Origin: Prevotella sp.
GTDB taxonomy: Bacteria; Bacteroidota; Bacteroidia; Bacteroidales; Bacteroidaceae
NCBI GenBank assembly: GCA_021204605.1
Contig: JAJPZD010000187.1
Location: forward strand, 1 to 22,882
Reading direction: 5' to 3'
Length of the DNA: 22,882 nt
Shown here: piece after piece, positions 16,390 through 22,882 of the stretch
Numbering within the stretch: the stretch's first letter is position 1
Layout: the number at the start of each line of letters is the position of its first letter
Translations under genes and position numbers: made by a program
Notes under the pieces: generated by a model
What the model saw: only the letters and a program-made list of their open reading frames with translations
Told to the model about the DNA's origin: nothing
The model's database searches: none

Positions 16390-17949
16390 ATGAGAATAAA
16401 ATTTAATTTTAATCAATGCGAGAGTGGGATAACTAGGTTTACATTATTGTTAGTAGTTCTGTTTGCGCTGAACATTAAAACGTTTGCGTCGAATGACAAG
16501 GAAAGCCCTACGGAGATTACGGTAGGAGAGACCTACACGATGACAGGTTTTTTCAGCAAGTGGTATTATTCATACACAGCGACGGAAGATGGATATTTCG
16601 GGATAGTCAGTGTGGTAACACCGGATTTCTATTCAGACAGTTCTTTTGATGATGAATACGAGATCAGTTCCACGACAGATTATGTGGAGGGCGGTCAGAA
16701 GCACTCTATCTCAGTAGAGACGGGCAAGACCTACTATGTGTATTTTAACTTGACAGAGTCGGAGGCCACCTTTGTCGCCTCGTTTGATGGCAATGACACA
16801 GCACCGCAGTTGGAGTCAGTAAATCCAGAGGAGGGATCTACTTTGGATATTGTAGATGAGCAGAATATATCCATCAAGTTTGACTTGGAAGTGGATATGG
16901 ATAATGCTACTATCACATTGGTGTCAGGCGAGAATGAGGAGATGATAACAACCTACCGCTTTGTGAACAACATTTACACGTTCGAGGTTGTGGAAACAGT
17001 AAAGAGCTGGTTGGAGGAGGAAAAGATCCAACCCGAAGATGAGGTGATTTTGCGGATAGAGAATCTGAAAAGTGCTGCCGGGGTGGCCTATGGAGAGGAT
17101 GGGACTCTTGAGATCAAATACAAAGCTCCCGCCCTGCCTACGAAGCTCGTATCAGAGAGCTTGCCGGAGAAGTTCCTGTCATACTGGAGGACAGGCGATG
17201 AGGACGGTGTGATAACGCTGACATTCAGCAGCAACATCAGTGCCGTTGAAAGTGTGGAGCTGCGCTATGGCCAGGTGGATGGCGATGATGGTATCTACGA
17301 TGAGACGGATGTGGAGTACAGTATCAATGAGAATGTGATAACGATAGACTTGACAGGCAAGTCGCGTTCGCGTACTGACATGCTGCCATCGGCGACCGGC
17401 ACGTATGATGAAATTGACGTGATGTTGCACGGAATAACCGACGAGGCGGGAAATCACATTGTTACAGAATCAAGCGGCAGTGCGGGGAGTCTGACTTTTG
17501 CCATAGAGTATATGGACCTGATGGAGGCAGACACATTAGAATTGGACAGCACATATACCCTTGAAGCAGGATATAAGTATTATTACTATGTGTATGCAGC
17601 CGTAGAAGAAGGTGTGTTGATGTTCACGGGCAATACAGCGCCGGAATGTTACGCAAGTGCCACATTACCTGAAAACCTTACCACAACTTTGGATGAGAAC
17701 AGTGGTTTATATTCATTGAATATGGAGGCAGGCACTACCTATTACATACATTTCTATGCAGAGGAAGAAGGAGAGACAATCACCGCTGCATTAGATAAAG
17801 GCAGCGATGACACTACCGGAATAAACGGAATAACCATTCAGGGAGAGCCAAGAGAAGGGAAGATCTACACTATCGGAGGCCAATTGGTGAAGGAAGCCAC
17901 AAATAAGGGCATTTATATCGTCAACGGCAAGAAAATCGTTGTAAGATAA
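16390..17949 (+). CDS. Secreted multidomain Ig-like protein with rearranged C-terminal domain (B3)
   Basis: A 519-residue relative of the proteins at 6935 and 8686. Signal peptide cut near residue 34 (TFA). Domains 1-3 align: 'WYYSYTATEDGYFGI' sandwich, 'PQLESVNPEEGSTLD' Ig-like, then 'PTKLVSESLPEKFLSYW'. After about residue 378 it differs. Instead of the fourth domain of B1 and B2 it has 'LELDSTYTLEAGYKYYYYVY' to 'MEAGTTYYIHFYAEEEGE', which is a second copy of the N-terminal sandwich type. The tail 'KIYTIGGQLVKEATNKGI' then YIVNGKKIVVR is conserved. It has its own promoter and terminator. Likely a surface or secreted binding protein; no catalytic residues recognised. Confidence 0.75.
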   Translation: MRIKFNFNQCESGITRFTLLLVVLFALNIKTFASNDKESPTEITVGETYTMTGFFSKWYYSYTATEDGYFGIVSVVTPDFYSDSSFDDEYEISSTTDYVEGGQKHSISVETGKTYYVYFNLTESEATFVASFDGNDTAPQLESVNPEEGSTLDIVDEQNISIKFDLEVDMDNATITLVSGENEEMITTYRFVNNIYTFEVVETVKSWLEEEKIQPEDEVILRIENLKSAAGVAYGEDGTLEIKYKAPALPTKLVSESLPEKFLSYWRTGDEDGVITLTFSSNISAVESVELRYGQVDGDDGIYDETDVEYSINENVITIDLTGKSRSRTDMLPSATGTYDEIDVMLHGITDEAGNHIVTESSGSAGSLTFAIEYMDLMEADTLELDSTYTLEAGYKYYYYVYAAVEEGVLMFTGNTAPECYASATLPENLTTTLDENSGLYSLNMEAGTTYYIHFYAEEEGETITAALDKGSDDTTGINGITIQGEPREGKIYTIGGQLVKEATNKGIYIVNGKKIVVR

Positions 17950-17972
17950 TATCCGAAAAAACGAAGAACATG

Positions 17973-18008
17973 GAGGGTGGGCAGCAATGCTGTCCGCCCT
18001 CTTTGTTG
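17973..18008 (+). terminator. Intrinsic terminator after B3
   Basis: A 13-bp GC-rich stem with two G-U pairs (17973-17985 with 17989-18001, GAGGGTGGGCAGC/GCTGTCCGCCCTC), loop AAT, then TTTGTTG. A further outer pairing ATCCGA (17951-17956) with TCGGAT (18009-18014) may extend the structure. Confidence 0.8.
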
Positions 18009-18037
18009 TCGGATAGAGCAAAAAAGGGATGTTTTGT

Positions 18038-18068
18038 TTTGAATTTTGCCTGACATGTATTATCTTTG
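18038..18068 (+). promoter_or_regulatory. Bacteroidota-type promoter for the DUF308 gene
   Basis: TTTG (18038-18041) and TAtcTTTG (18061-18068) with a 19-bp spacer. Transcription would start near 18075, about 30 nt before the ATG at 18106. Confidence 0.75.
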
Positions 18069-18105
18069 TGTTGTCATACCGCTAATACATTAAAAACAAA
18101 TCGTT

Positions 18106-18759
18106 ATGAAAGTCTTGCAAAGTTCTGTTTTCCGTGCAATATGCGCTATAGTGGTCGGTATTCTGCTTATTAGAAATCCTGACAGCACTGTTACGGGTAT
18201 CACCATAGCCATAGGTGCGATGTTCTTTATATCAGGTGCTATCTCGTGTGCCACATATTTTGCCGCAAAATCACGTAAGGAAGAAAATATTGAGGAGTAT
18301 AATGCGCAGGGGCAGCTTATCACACCGATAAAGCCGGTGTTTCCGATAGTCGGTTTGGGCAGCGTGCTTCTTGGATTGATTTTGATGCTGTTGCCCGATG
18401 TGTTTGTCAAGTGGCTTATGTATGTTCTCGGAGCCATATTGCTGCTGGGAGCGATAAACCAGTTTATGGCTCTTATCAGTGCGAACAAGGTGAGCCGTAT
18501 TCCATTGTGGTTTTGGATTTGTCCGATAATCATACTGCTTACAGGCCTGTTTGTAATCCTCAAGCCAATGGAAACGGCAGGGCTGCCACTTATCATAATC
18601 GGTTGGTGCCTCCTTTTATATGGAGTTTCAGAATGTATCAACGCCATAAAAATCAACAATGTCAGGAAGCGTGTGATGAAGGAAATGGCGGCACGCCATG
18701 CGGCAGAAAATGCAGAGGAGGCTGTTGAGGAAGAAGTAAAGGAGAATGAGACGGAATAA
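18106..18759 (+). CDS. DUF308/HdeD-like inner-membrane protein
   Basis: A 217-residue protein of about six membrane helices arranged in pairs: 'FRAICAIVVGILLI' and 'ITIAIGAMFFISGAISC', then 'VFPIVGLGSVLLGLILML' and 'WLMYVLGAILLLGAI', then 'WICPIIILLTGLFVIL' and 'LPLIIIGWCLLLYGVSEC'. This repeated helix-pair pattern is that of the DUF308 (HdeD) family; HdeD of Escherichia coli is linked to acid resistance, but the biochemical role is unknown. A charged cytoplasmic loop follows the first pair (residues about 50-75), and the C-terminus is a Lys/Arg then Glu-rich tail. It has its own promoter and no evident functional link to the rhamnose genes that follow. Confidence 0.8.
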   Translation: MKVLQSSVFRAICAIVVGILLIRNPDSTVTGITIAIGAMFFISGAISCATYFAAKSRKEENIEEYNAQGQLITPIKPVFPIVGLGSVLLGLILMLLPDVFVKWLMYVLGAILLLGAINQFMALISANKVSRIPLWFWICPIIILLTGLFVILKPMETAGLPLIIIGWCLLLYGVSECINAIKINNVRKRVMKEMAARHAAENAEEAVEEEVKENETE

Positions 18760-18820
18760 TTTATCCCAAATATTGTTGTGTAAAAATCAAATATTATAAT
18801 TACTTTTGTAAATGATTGTA

Positions 18821-18828
18821 TATCTTTG
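18821..18828 (+). promoter_or_regulatory. -7 element TAtcTTTG before the rhamnose operon
   Basis: A perfect -7 box followed by CA in a very AT-rich stretch, with no TTTG at the usual distance (the nearest is 12 bp upstream). A poor -33 box suits a promoter that needs an activator, as expected for a sugar-inducible operon. The leader to the kinase start would be about 95 nt and contains CGCAAT (18841-18846) and ATTGCG near 18890, a possible operator pair. Confidence 0.5.
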
Positions 18829-18931
18829 CAAAAAGAAATTCGCAATTGAGGGAAAAGGTTTGGCAATACAAAAGACAGCATTTTCTGATTGCGTTGTTTT
18901 TTAGAAATTTAATACATATAAAAACATAAAA

Positions 18932-20407
18932 ATGGAGAAGTCGAATTGTTTTTTCGCTGTTGACCTTGGAGCCACGAGCGGCAGGACCGTTGTGGGCACT
19001 ATAAGTGGCGGCAAGGTGGAAATAGAGGAGATAACGCGTTTTGCCAATAACCTTATAGAGACGGGCGGCCATTTCTATTGGGATATCTATGCCCTGTACT
19101 TTGAGATTATCAGGGGCCTGAAAGTCGTTGCCAAGCGAGGTGTTGATATAACGAGTATCGGAATAGACACATGGGGAGTGGATTTTGTGTGCATAGGTGA
19201 TGACGGAGCCTTGCTCCGCAATCCGTTGGCATACCGCGACCCCCATACTTTCGGCGCAATGGAGGAGTATTTCAACAACGTAGTGCCGAAGGAGGAGGTA
19301 TATCATATTACCGGCATACAGTTTATGAATTTCAACTCGCTGTTCCAGTTGTATGCCATGAAGCGCGACGGCAACTCTGCCTTGAACAACGCCGCAAAGA
19401 TATTGTTCGTGCCTGACGCTCTCAGTTGGATGCTCACTGGCAAGGCTGTATGTGAGTACACGATAGCCTCCACTTCACAGTTGCTCGACCCACGCACAAA
19501 GGACCTTGACAACAAATTGCTTGAGAGTGTGGGCTTGTCGCGTGATAAGTTCGGCGAGATGGTATCACCGGGATATCAAATAGGCACGCTGACAGAGGAG
19601 GTACAGAAGATGACTGGTCTTGGTGAGATACCTGTCATTGCGGTAGCCGGCCATGACACGGGCAGTGCCGTTGCCGCAGTACCGGCAAGCAACGAGAGAT
19701 TCGCATATTTGAGCAGCGGAACGTGGAGCTTAATGGGTATAGAGGCGAAAGACGCTATTATCAATGACGTAAGTTATGACCGCAATTTCACCAATGAGGG
19801 TGGCATTGATGGTACTACTCGTTTTCTGAAGAATATCTGCGGTATGTGGCTGTTGGAGCGTTGCCGCAAGGAGTGGGGCGAGAGTGCGCCGGCTGATTAC
19901 GGCACATTGCTTGGCGAGGCGATGAAAGTGCCTGCTTTCCAGAGTCTGATAAATCCGGATGATGATATGTTCGCCAATCCGACAAATATGGAGGCGGCGA
20001 TAAAACAATATTGCGGAGAGACGGGGCAGCATGTGCCACAGGGGTATGCGGAGATATGCCGTTGTATCTTCGAGAGCCTTGCGCTGCGCTACCGTCAGGT
20101 GTTCGGTTATCTGAAAGAGATGGCAGAGTTTCCGATAGAGACGCTGCATATCATCGGAGGCGGCTCGCTGAACGCCTATCTCAACCAGTTTACGGCAAAT
20201 TCCACGGGCGTTACGGTGCTTGCCGGCCCGCAGGAGTGCACGGCACTTGGCAACATCATGCTTCAGGCGAAAGCAGCAGGGCTTGTTGAGGGTATCTTCG
20301 ACATGCGCAAGCTGATTGCCGACAGTGTGGCGTTGAAACGTTTCGAGCCACATGACAAGGCAGAGTGGGATGCTGCCTACGAGAAATATCTCAAGGTGGT
20401 GAAATGA
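18932..20407 (+). CDS. rhaB: L-rhamnulokinase
   Basis: A 491-residue FGGY-family sugar kinase that transfers phosphate from ATP to L-rhamnulose, giving L-rhamnulose 1-phosphate in the cytoplasm. The N-terminal ATPase motif is 'FAVDLGATSGRTVVG' (residues about 8-22). The catalytic-base region 'VIAVAGHDTGSAVAAVPA' has Asp242, which fits the FGGY catalytic aspartate. 'YLSSGTWSLMG' follows, and the C-terminal adenosine motif 'IIGGGSLNAYLNQFTANS' lies at about 407-424 with 'ECTALGNIMLQAKAAG' after it. 'GGHFYWDIYALYFEIIRGL' is typical of rhamnulokinases. It is the first gene of the operon, 44 bp before the isomerase. In Bacteroides this gene is often called rhaK. Confidence 0.93.
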   Translation: MEKSNCFFAVDLGATSGRTVVGTISGGKVEIEEITRFANNLIETGGHFYWDIYALYFEIIRGLKVVAKRGVDITSIGIDTWGVDFVCIGDDGALLRNPLAYRDPHTFGAMEEYFNNVVPKEEVYHITGIQFMNFNSLFQLYAMKRDGNSALNNAAKILFVPDALSWMLTGKAVCEYTIASTSQLLDPRTKDLDNKLLESVGLSRDKFGEMVSPGYQIGTLTEEVQKMTGLGEIPVIAVAGHDTGSAVAAVPASNERFAYLSSGTWSLMGIEAKDAIINDVSYDRNFTNEGGIDGTTRFLKNICGMWLLERCRKEWGESAPADYGTLLGEAMKVPAFQSLINPDDDMFANPTNMEAAIKQYCGETGQHVPQGYAEICRCIFESLALRYRQVFGYLKEMAEFPIETLHIIGGGSLNAYLNQFTANSTGVTVLAGPQECTALGNIMLQAKAAGLVEGIFDMRKLIADSVALKRFEPHDKAEWDAAYEKYLKVVK

Positions 20408-20451
20408 CGAGTATTTTCTACTGAAACAAACAATAATTAAAATATAAAGAC

Positions 20452-21705
20452 ATGAAAGAAGAACTGATTAAAAAGGCATACGCTGTCGCAAAAGAGCGTT
20501 ATGCCGAACTTGGTATTGATACGGAGAAAGTAATCAATCAGATGCAGGATTTCCACCTCAGCCTTCACTGCTGGCAGGCTGATGATGTTGCCGGTTTCGA
20601 AGTGCAGGGCGGTGAGCTCTCCGGCGGTATCCAGTCAACCGGCAACTATCCCGGCAAGGCCCGCAATATCGATGAGCTGCGTGCTGACATCATCAAGGCG
20701 AAATCGTTGATACCGGGCACACACCGCCTTAACCTCCACGAGATCTACGGAGACTTTCAGGGTGAGGTGGTTGACCGCGACCAGGTGGAGCCACGTCATT
20801 TCGCAAGCTGGATAGAGTGGGGCAAGGAGAACAATATGAAACTCGATTTCAATTCCACCTCGTTCTCACATCCGAAGAGTGGCAACCTGTCGCTATCCAA
20901 TCCGGATGAGGGCATCCGCAATTTCTGGATTGAGCACACAAAGCGTTGCCGTGCCGTCGCAGAGGAGATGGGAAAGGCGCAGGGCGACCCTTGTATCATG
21001 AACCTGTGGGTACACGACGGATCAAAGGACATGACGGTAAACAAAAAGCTGTATCGTGAATTGTTGAAGGATTCTCTTGACCAGATTTTTGCCACCAAGT
21101 ATGACAACATGAAAGACTGCATCGAGAGCAAGGTGTTCGGTATCGGTCTTGAAAGCTACACAGTAGGCTCAAATGACTTCTACACATCATACGCTGCTAA
21201 GAACAACAAGATGATTACCCTCGACACCGGTCATTTCCACCCGACAGAGAGCGTAGCCGACAAGGTATCTGCCATGTTGCTGTTCGTTCCCGAACTGATG
21301 CTGCATGTAAGCCGTCCTGTACGTTGGGACTCTGACCACGTAACTATCATGGATGACCCGACACTCGACCTGTTCAGTGAGATAGTACGTGCAGACGCAC
21401 TCGACCGCGTACACTATGGCCTTGACTATTTCGATGGATCTATCAACCGTATCGGCGCTTACGTTATCGGCAGCCGTGCAGCTCAGAAGTGTATGGTACG
21501 CGCTTTGCTTGAGCCTATCATCACGCTGCGTAAATACGAGGCAGAGGACAAGGGCTTCCAGCGTCTCGCACTGCTTGAGGAGGCGAAGGCTCTTCCTTGG
21601 AACGCCGTTTACGATGAGTTCTGCCTGCGCAACAATGTTCCTGTCGGCCAGGACTTCATTGCTGACATTGAGCAATATGAGAAGGATGTAACGTCAAAAC
21701 GATAA
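20452..21705 (+). CDS. rhaA: L-rhamnose isomerase
   Basis: A 417-residue cytoplasmic isomerase converting L-rhamnose to L-rhamnulose with divalent metal ions. From memory of the Escherichia coli enzyme, the metal ligands correspond here to Glu234 ('GIGLESYTVGS'), Asp258 ('ITLDTGHFHPTE'), His285 ('MLHVSRPVRW') and Asp325 ('YGLDYFDGS'), and the catalytic residues to His261, Asp293 and Asp295. The last three ligands share a constant offset of nine residues, which supports the assignment. Length is normal for the family. It lies between kinase and symporter; in Bacteroides it is often called rhaI. Confidence 0.95.
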   Translation: MKEELIKKAYAVAKERYAELGIDTEKVINQMQDFHLSLHCWQADDVAGFEVQGGELSGGIQSTGNYPGKARNIDELRADIIKAKSLIPGTHRLNLHEIYGDFQGEVVDRDQVEPRHFASWIEWGKENNMKLDFNSTSFSHPKSGNLSLSNPDEGIRNFWIEHTKRCRAVAEEMGKAQGDPCIMNLWVHDGSKDMTVNKKLYRELLKDSLDQIFATKYDNMKDCIESKVFGIGLESYTVGSNDFYTSYAAKNNKMITLDTGHFHPTESVADKVSAMLLFVPELMLHVSRPVRWDSDHVTIMDDPTLDLFSEIVRADALDRVHYGLDYFDGSINRIGAYVIGSRAAQKCMVRALLEPIITLRKYEAEDKGFQRLALLEEAKALPWNAVYDEFCLRNNVPVGQDFIADIEQYEKDVTSKR

Positions 21706-21712
21706 TTTTTAA

Positions 21713-21752
21713 AGAGCCTCACCAGACCTTTTTAGGATCCAAGTGGGGCTTT
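21713..21752 (+). other. Hairpin between isomerase and symporter genes
   Basis: A 10-bp stem with two G-U pairs (21713-21722 with 21743-21752, AGAGCCTCAC/GTGGGGCTTT) and a 20-nt loop containing TTTTT. It ends 8 bp before the ATG of the symporter. It could reduce read-through or mask the translation start, lowering symporter level relative to the enzymes. Confidence 0.45.
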
Positions 21753-21760
21753 ATTGTATT

Positions 21761-22774
21761 ATGGCTATAATAATAGGACTTCTTATAATCGCTATCGGCG
21801 CATTCTGCCAGTCAAGCTGCTATGTTCCTATCAACAAGATACGCTCCTGGAGCTGGGAGTCGTATTGGCTTGTGCAGGGTGTGTTCGCATGGCTGTTGTT
21901 CCCGTTGCTCGGTGCACTGCTTGCCGTTCCGTCAGGAAATTGTCTGTTTGATGTGTATTCTAATAACATTACGGCATCGCTGTGGACGATATTCTTCGGA
22001 ATACTCTGGGGTATCGGTGGACTGACATTCGGACTGTCGATGCGCTATCTCGGTGTGGCTCTTGGGCAGAGTATCTCTCTTGGCACTTGTGCCGGTCTTG
22101 GTACTATCCTTACTCCAATTTTCACTGGCAATATTCACAACCTTACGATGCCAGTGATTGTGGGTGTTGTGGTTACCCTTGCCGGTATTGCCGTAATCGG
22201 TAAAGCCGGGAATATGAAATCACAGTCGTTGAGTGAGGAGGAGAAGAAGAAAGCGGTGAAGGACTTTAATTTTACAAAGGGAATTATCGTAGCTCTGCTT
22301 GCCGGGTTTATGAGCGCATGTTTCAGTATCGGTCTTGGTTTCGGTGAGAACCTCAACTTCGGGGAAGCCACCGACCCGATGTTCCGCACGTTGCCGGCAA
22401 CGTTGCTCGTAACATTCGGCGGTTTCATCACCAATGCTGTGTATTGTTTCTACCAGAACGGCAAGAACCGCACCTGGGGCGACTATCGCCAGACTTCGCT
22501 CTACCTTAACAACATTGTTTTCTGTGCTTTGGCTGGTCTGCTGTGGTACAGCCAGTTCTTCGGACTGAGCCTTGGAAAGGGCTTCCTTACCGATTCACCT
22601 GTGCTGCTTACTTTCTCGTGGTGCATCCTCATGGCGTTGAACGTTACGTTCAGCAATGTGTGGGGTATCATCCTCAAGGAGTGGAAGGGGTGCTCGCAAA
22701 AGACAATTTTGGTGCTTCTCGTGGGAATCGTGATACTCGTCGTGTCCTCGTTCCTGCCGCAACTGCTGAAATAA
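21761..22774 (+). CDS. rhaT: L-rhamnose/H+ symporter
   Basis: About 338 residues with about ten hydrophobic helices, related to RhaT of Escherichia coli (drug/metabolite transporter superfamily). Matching segments are 'WSWESYWLVQGVFAWLLFP' near the N-terminus, 'LWGIGGLTFGLSMRYLGVAL' in the middle and 'GLLWYSQFFGLSLG' then 'GIILKEWKGC' near the C-terminus. It brings L-rhamnose in with protons. I prefer ATG at 21761 (MAIIIGLL); an upstream in-frame GTG at 21743 would add six residues but lies in the arm of the preceding hairpin. It is the third gene of the rhamnose operon and is followed by a terminator. Confidence 0.9.
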   Translation: MAIIIGLLIIAIGAFCQSSCYVPINKIRSWSWESYWLVQGVFAWLLFPLLGALLAVPSGNCLFDVYSNNITASLWTIFFGILWGIGGLTFGLSMRYLGVALGQSISLGTCAGLGTILTPIFTGNIHNLTMPVIVGVVVTLAGIAVIGKAGNMKSQSLSEEEKKKAVKDFNFTKGIIVALLAGFMSACFSIGLGFGENLNFGEATDPMFRTLPATLLVTFGGFITNAVYCFYQNGKNRTWGDYRQTSLYLNNIVFCALAGLLWYSQFFGLSLGKGFLTDSPVLLTFSWCILMALNVTFSNVWGIILKEWKGCSQKTILVLLVGIVILVVSSFLPQLLK

Positions 22775-22791
22775 AGGTTACCGCTACATAT

Positions 22792-22830
22792 AATAATAGG
22801 AGGCTGCGAAACAGCCTCCTATTATTGTTT
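22792..22830 (+). terminator. Intrinsic terminator of the rhamnose operon
   Basis: A perfect 15-bp stem (22792-22806 with 22812-22826, core AGGAGGCTG/CAGCCTCCT), loop CGAAA, then GTTTT. It starts 18 bp after the symporter stop. With this structure, aldolase or regulator genes, if nearby, are in a separate transcription unit. Confidence 0.88.
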
Positions 22831-22831
22831 T

Positions 22832-22860
22832 GAATTTGTGAGACGCCGTCTCACAAATTC
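22832..22860. repeat. Perfect 13-bp inverted repeat downstream of the terminator
   Basis: GAATTTGTGAGAC (22832-22844) and GTCTCACAAATTC (22848-22860) pair perfectly around a 3-nt centre (GCC); flanking T and A bases extend the stem by about four pairs. It directly follows the rhamnose terminator. It could be a dispersed palindrome, a protein-binding site or a back-up terminator. Confidence 0.65.
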
Positions 22861-22882
22861 GAAAAGTATAAAAAATCTCAAG

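Noticed and set aside
18090..18881. A 263-codon open frame on the minus strand, opposite the DUF308-like gene
   Set aside because: It is antisense to a gene with a proper promoter and clear membrane-protein helices. Its apparent hydrophobicity mirrors the helices on the other strand.
19730..20353. A 207-codon minus-strand open frame inside the rhamnulokinase gene
   Set aside because: It is a shadow of a well-conserved FGGY kinase; the translation shows no recognisable domain.
22876..22882. The last bases, CTCAAG, match the start of the foldback element end ACTCAAG
   Set aside because: Only six bases match before the window stops; this cannot be told from chance.

Overview
The window looks like chromosomal DNA from a Bacteroidota of the order Bacteroidales, most like Prevotella or Bacteroides. 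Four signs point there: promoters of the -33 TTTG / -7 TAnnTTTG type, almost no Shine-Dalgarno sequences, Omp28- and DUF6029-type envelope proteins with short C-terminal 'GIYIVNGKKVVVK'-like tails, and an L-rhamnose operon ordered kinase, isomerase, symporter. The genus assignment is inference.

Region 1 (1-10350, + strand): envelope and secreted proteins. It opens with the C-terminus of a thioredoxin-fold protein. There follows a tightly spaced run of a DUF6029-like outer-membrane protein, an Omp28-type lipoprotein, a small secreted protein, a large secreted Omp28-type protein, a HAF-repeat (propeller-like) protein (A1) and a multidomain Ig-like protein (B1), closed by a strong terminator. 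A close paralogue of the last gene (B2) follows with its own promoter and terminator.

Region 2 (10350-14790): a minus-strand defence-like module. It holds an EcoRI-family adenine methyltransferase, a DUF262-HNH nuclease coupled to it by an ATGA overlap, and a beta-class DNA methyltransferase. Behind it lie a 679-bp gene-free stretch containing a 223-bp foldback element (candidate MITE with 18-bp perfect inverted repeats and a short target duplication), and a 109-residue gene that resembles only the C-terminal winged-helix end of a larger regulator.

Region 3 (14791-18020): a second HAF-repeat protein (A2) and a third Ig-like protein (B3), paralogues of A1, B1 and B2. The order A1-B1-B2-[module]-A2-B3 suggests that an A-B unit was duplicated and that the restriction-like module and foldback element entered between the copies.

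Region 4 (18020-22882): a DUF308/HdeD-like membrane protein with its own promoter, then the rhamnose genes rhaB (kinase), rhaA (isomerase) and rhaT (symporter), ending in a perfect 15-bp terminator followed by a second long palindrome. Together these genes would import L-rhamnose, isomerise it to L-rhamnulose and phosphorylate it. The aldolase and regulator are not in the window.

The best candidate for something not well described is the three-gene restriction-like module. The secreted paralogue array, in which all seven non-lipoprotein secreted proteins carry related C-terminal tails, is the second.
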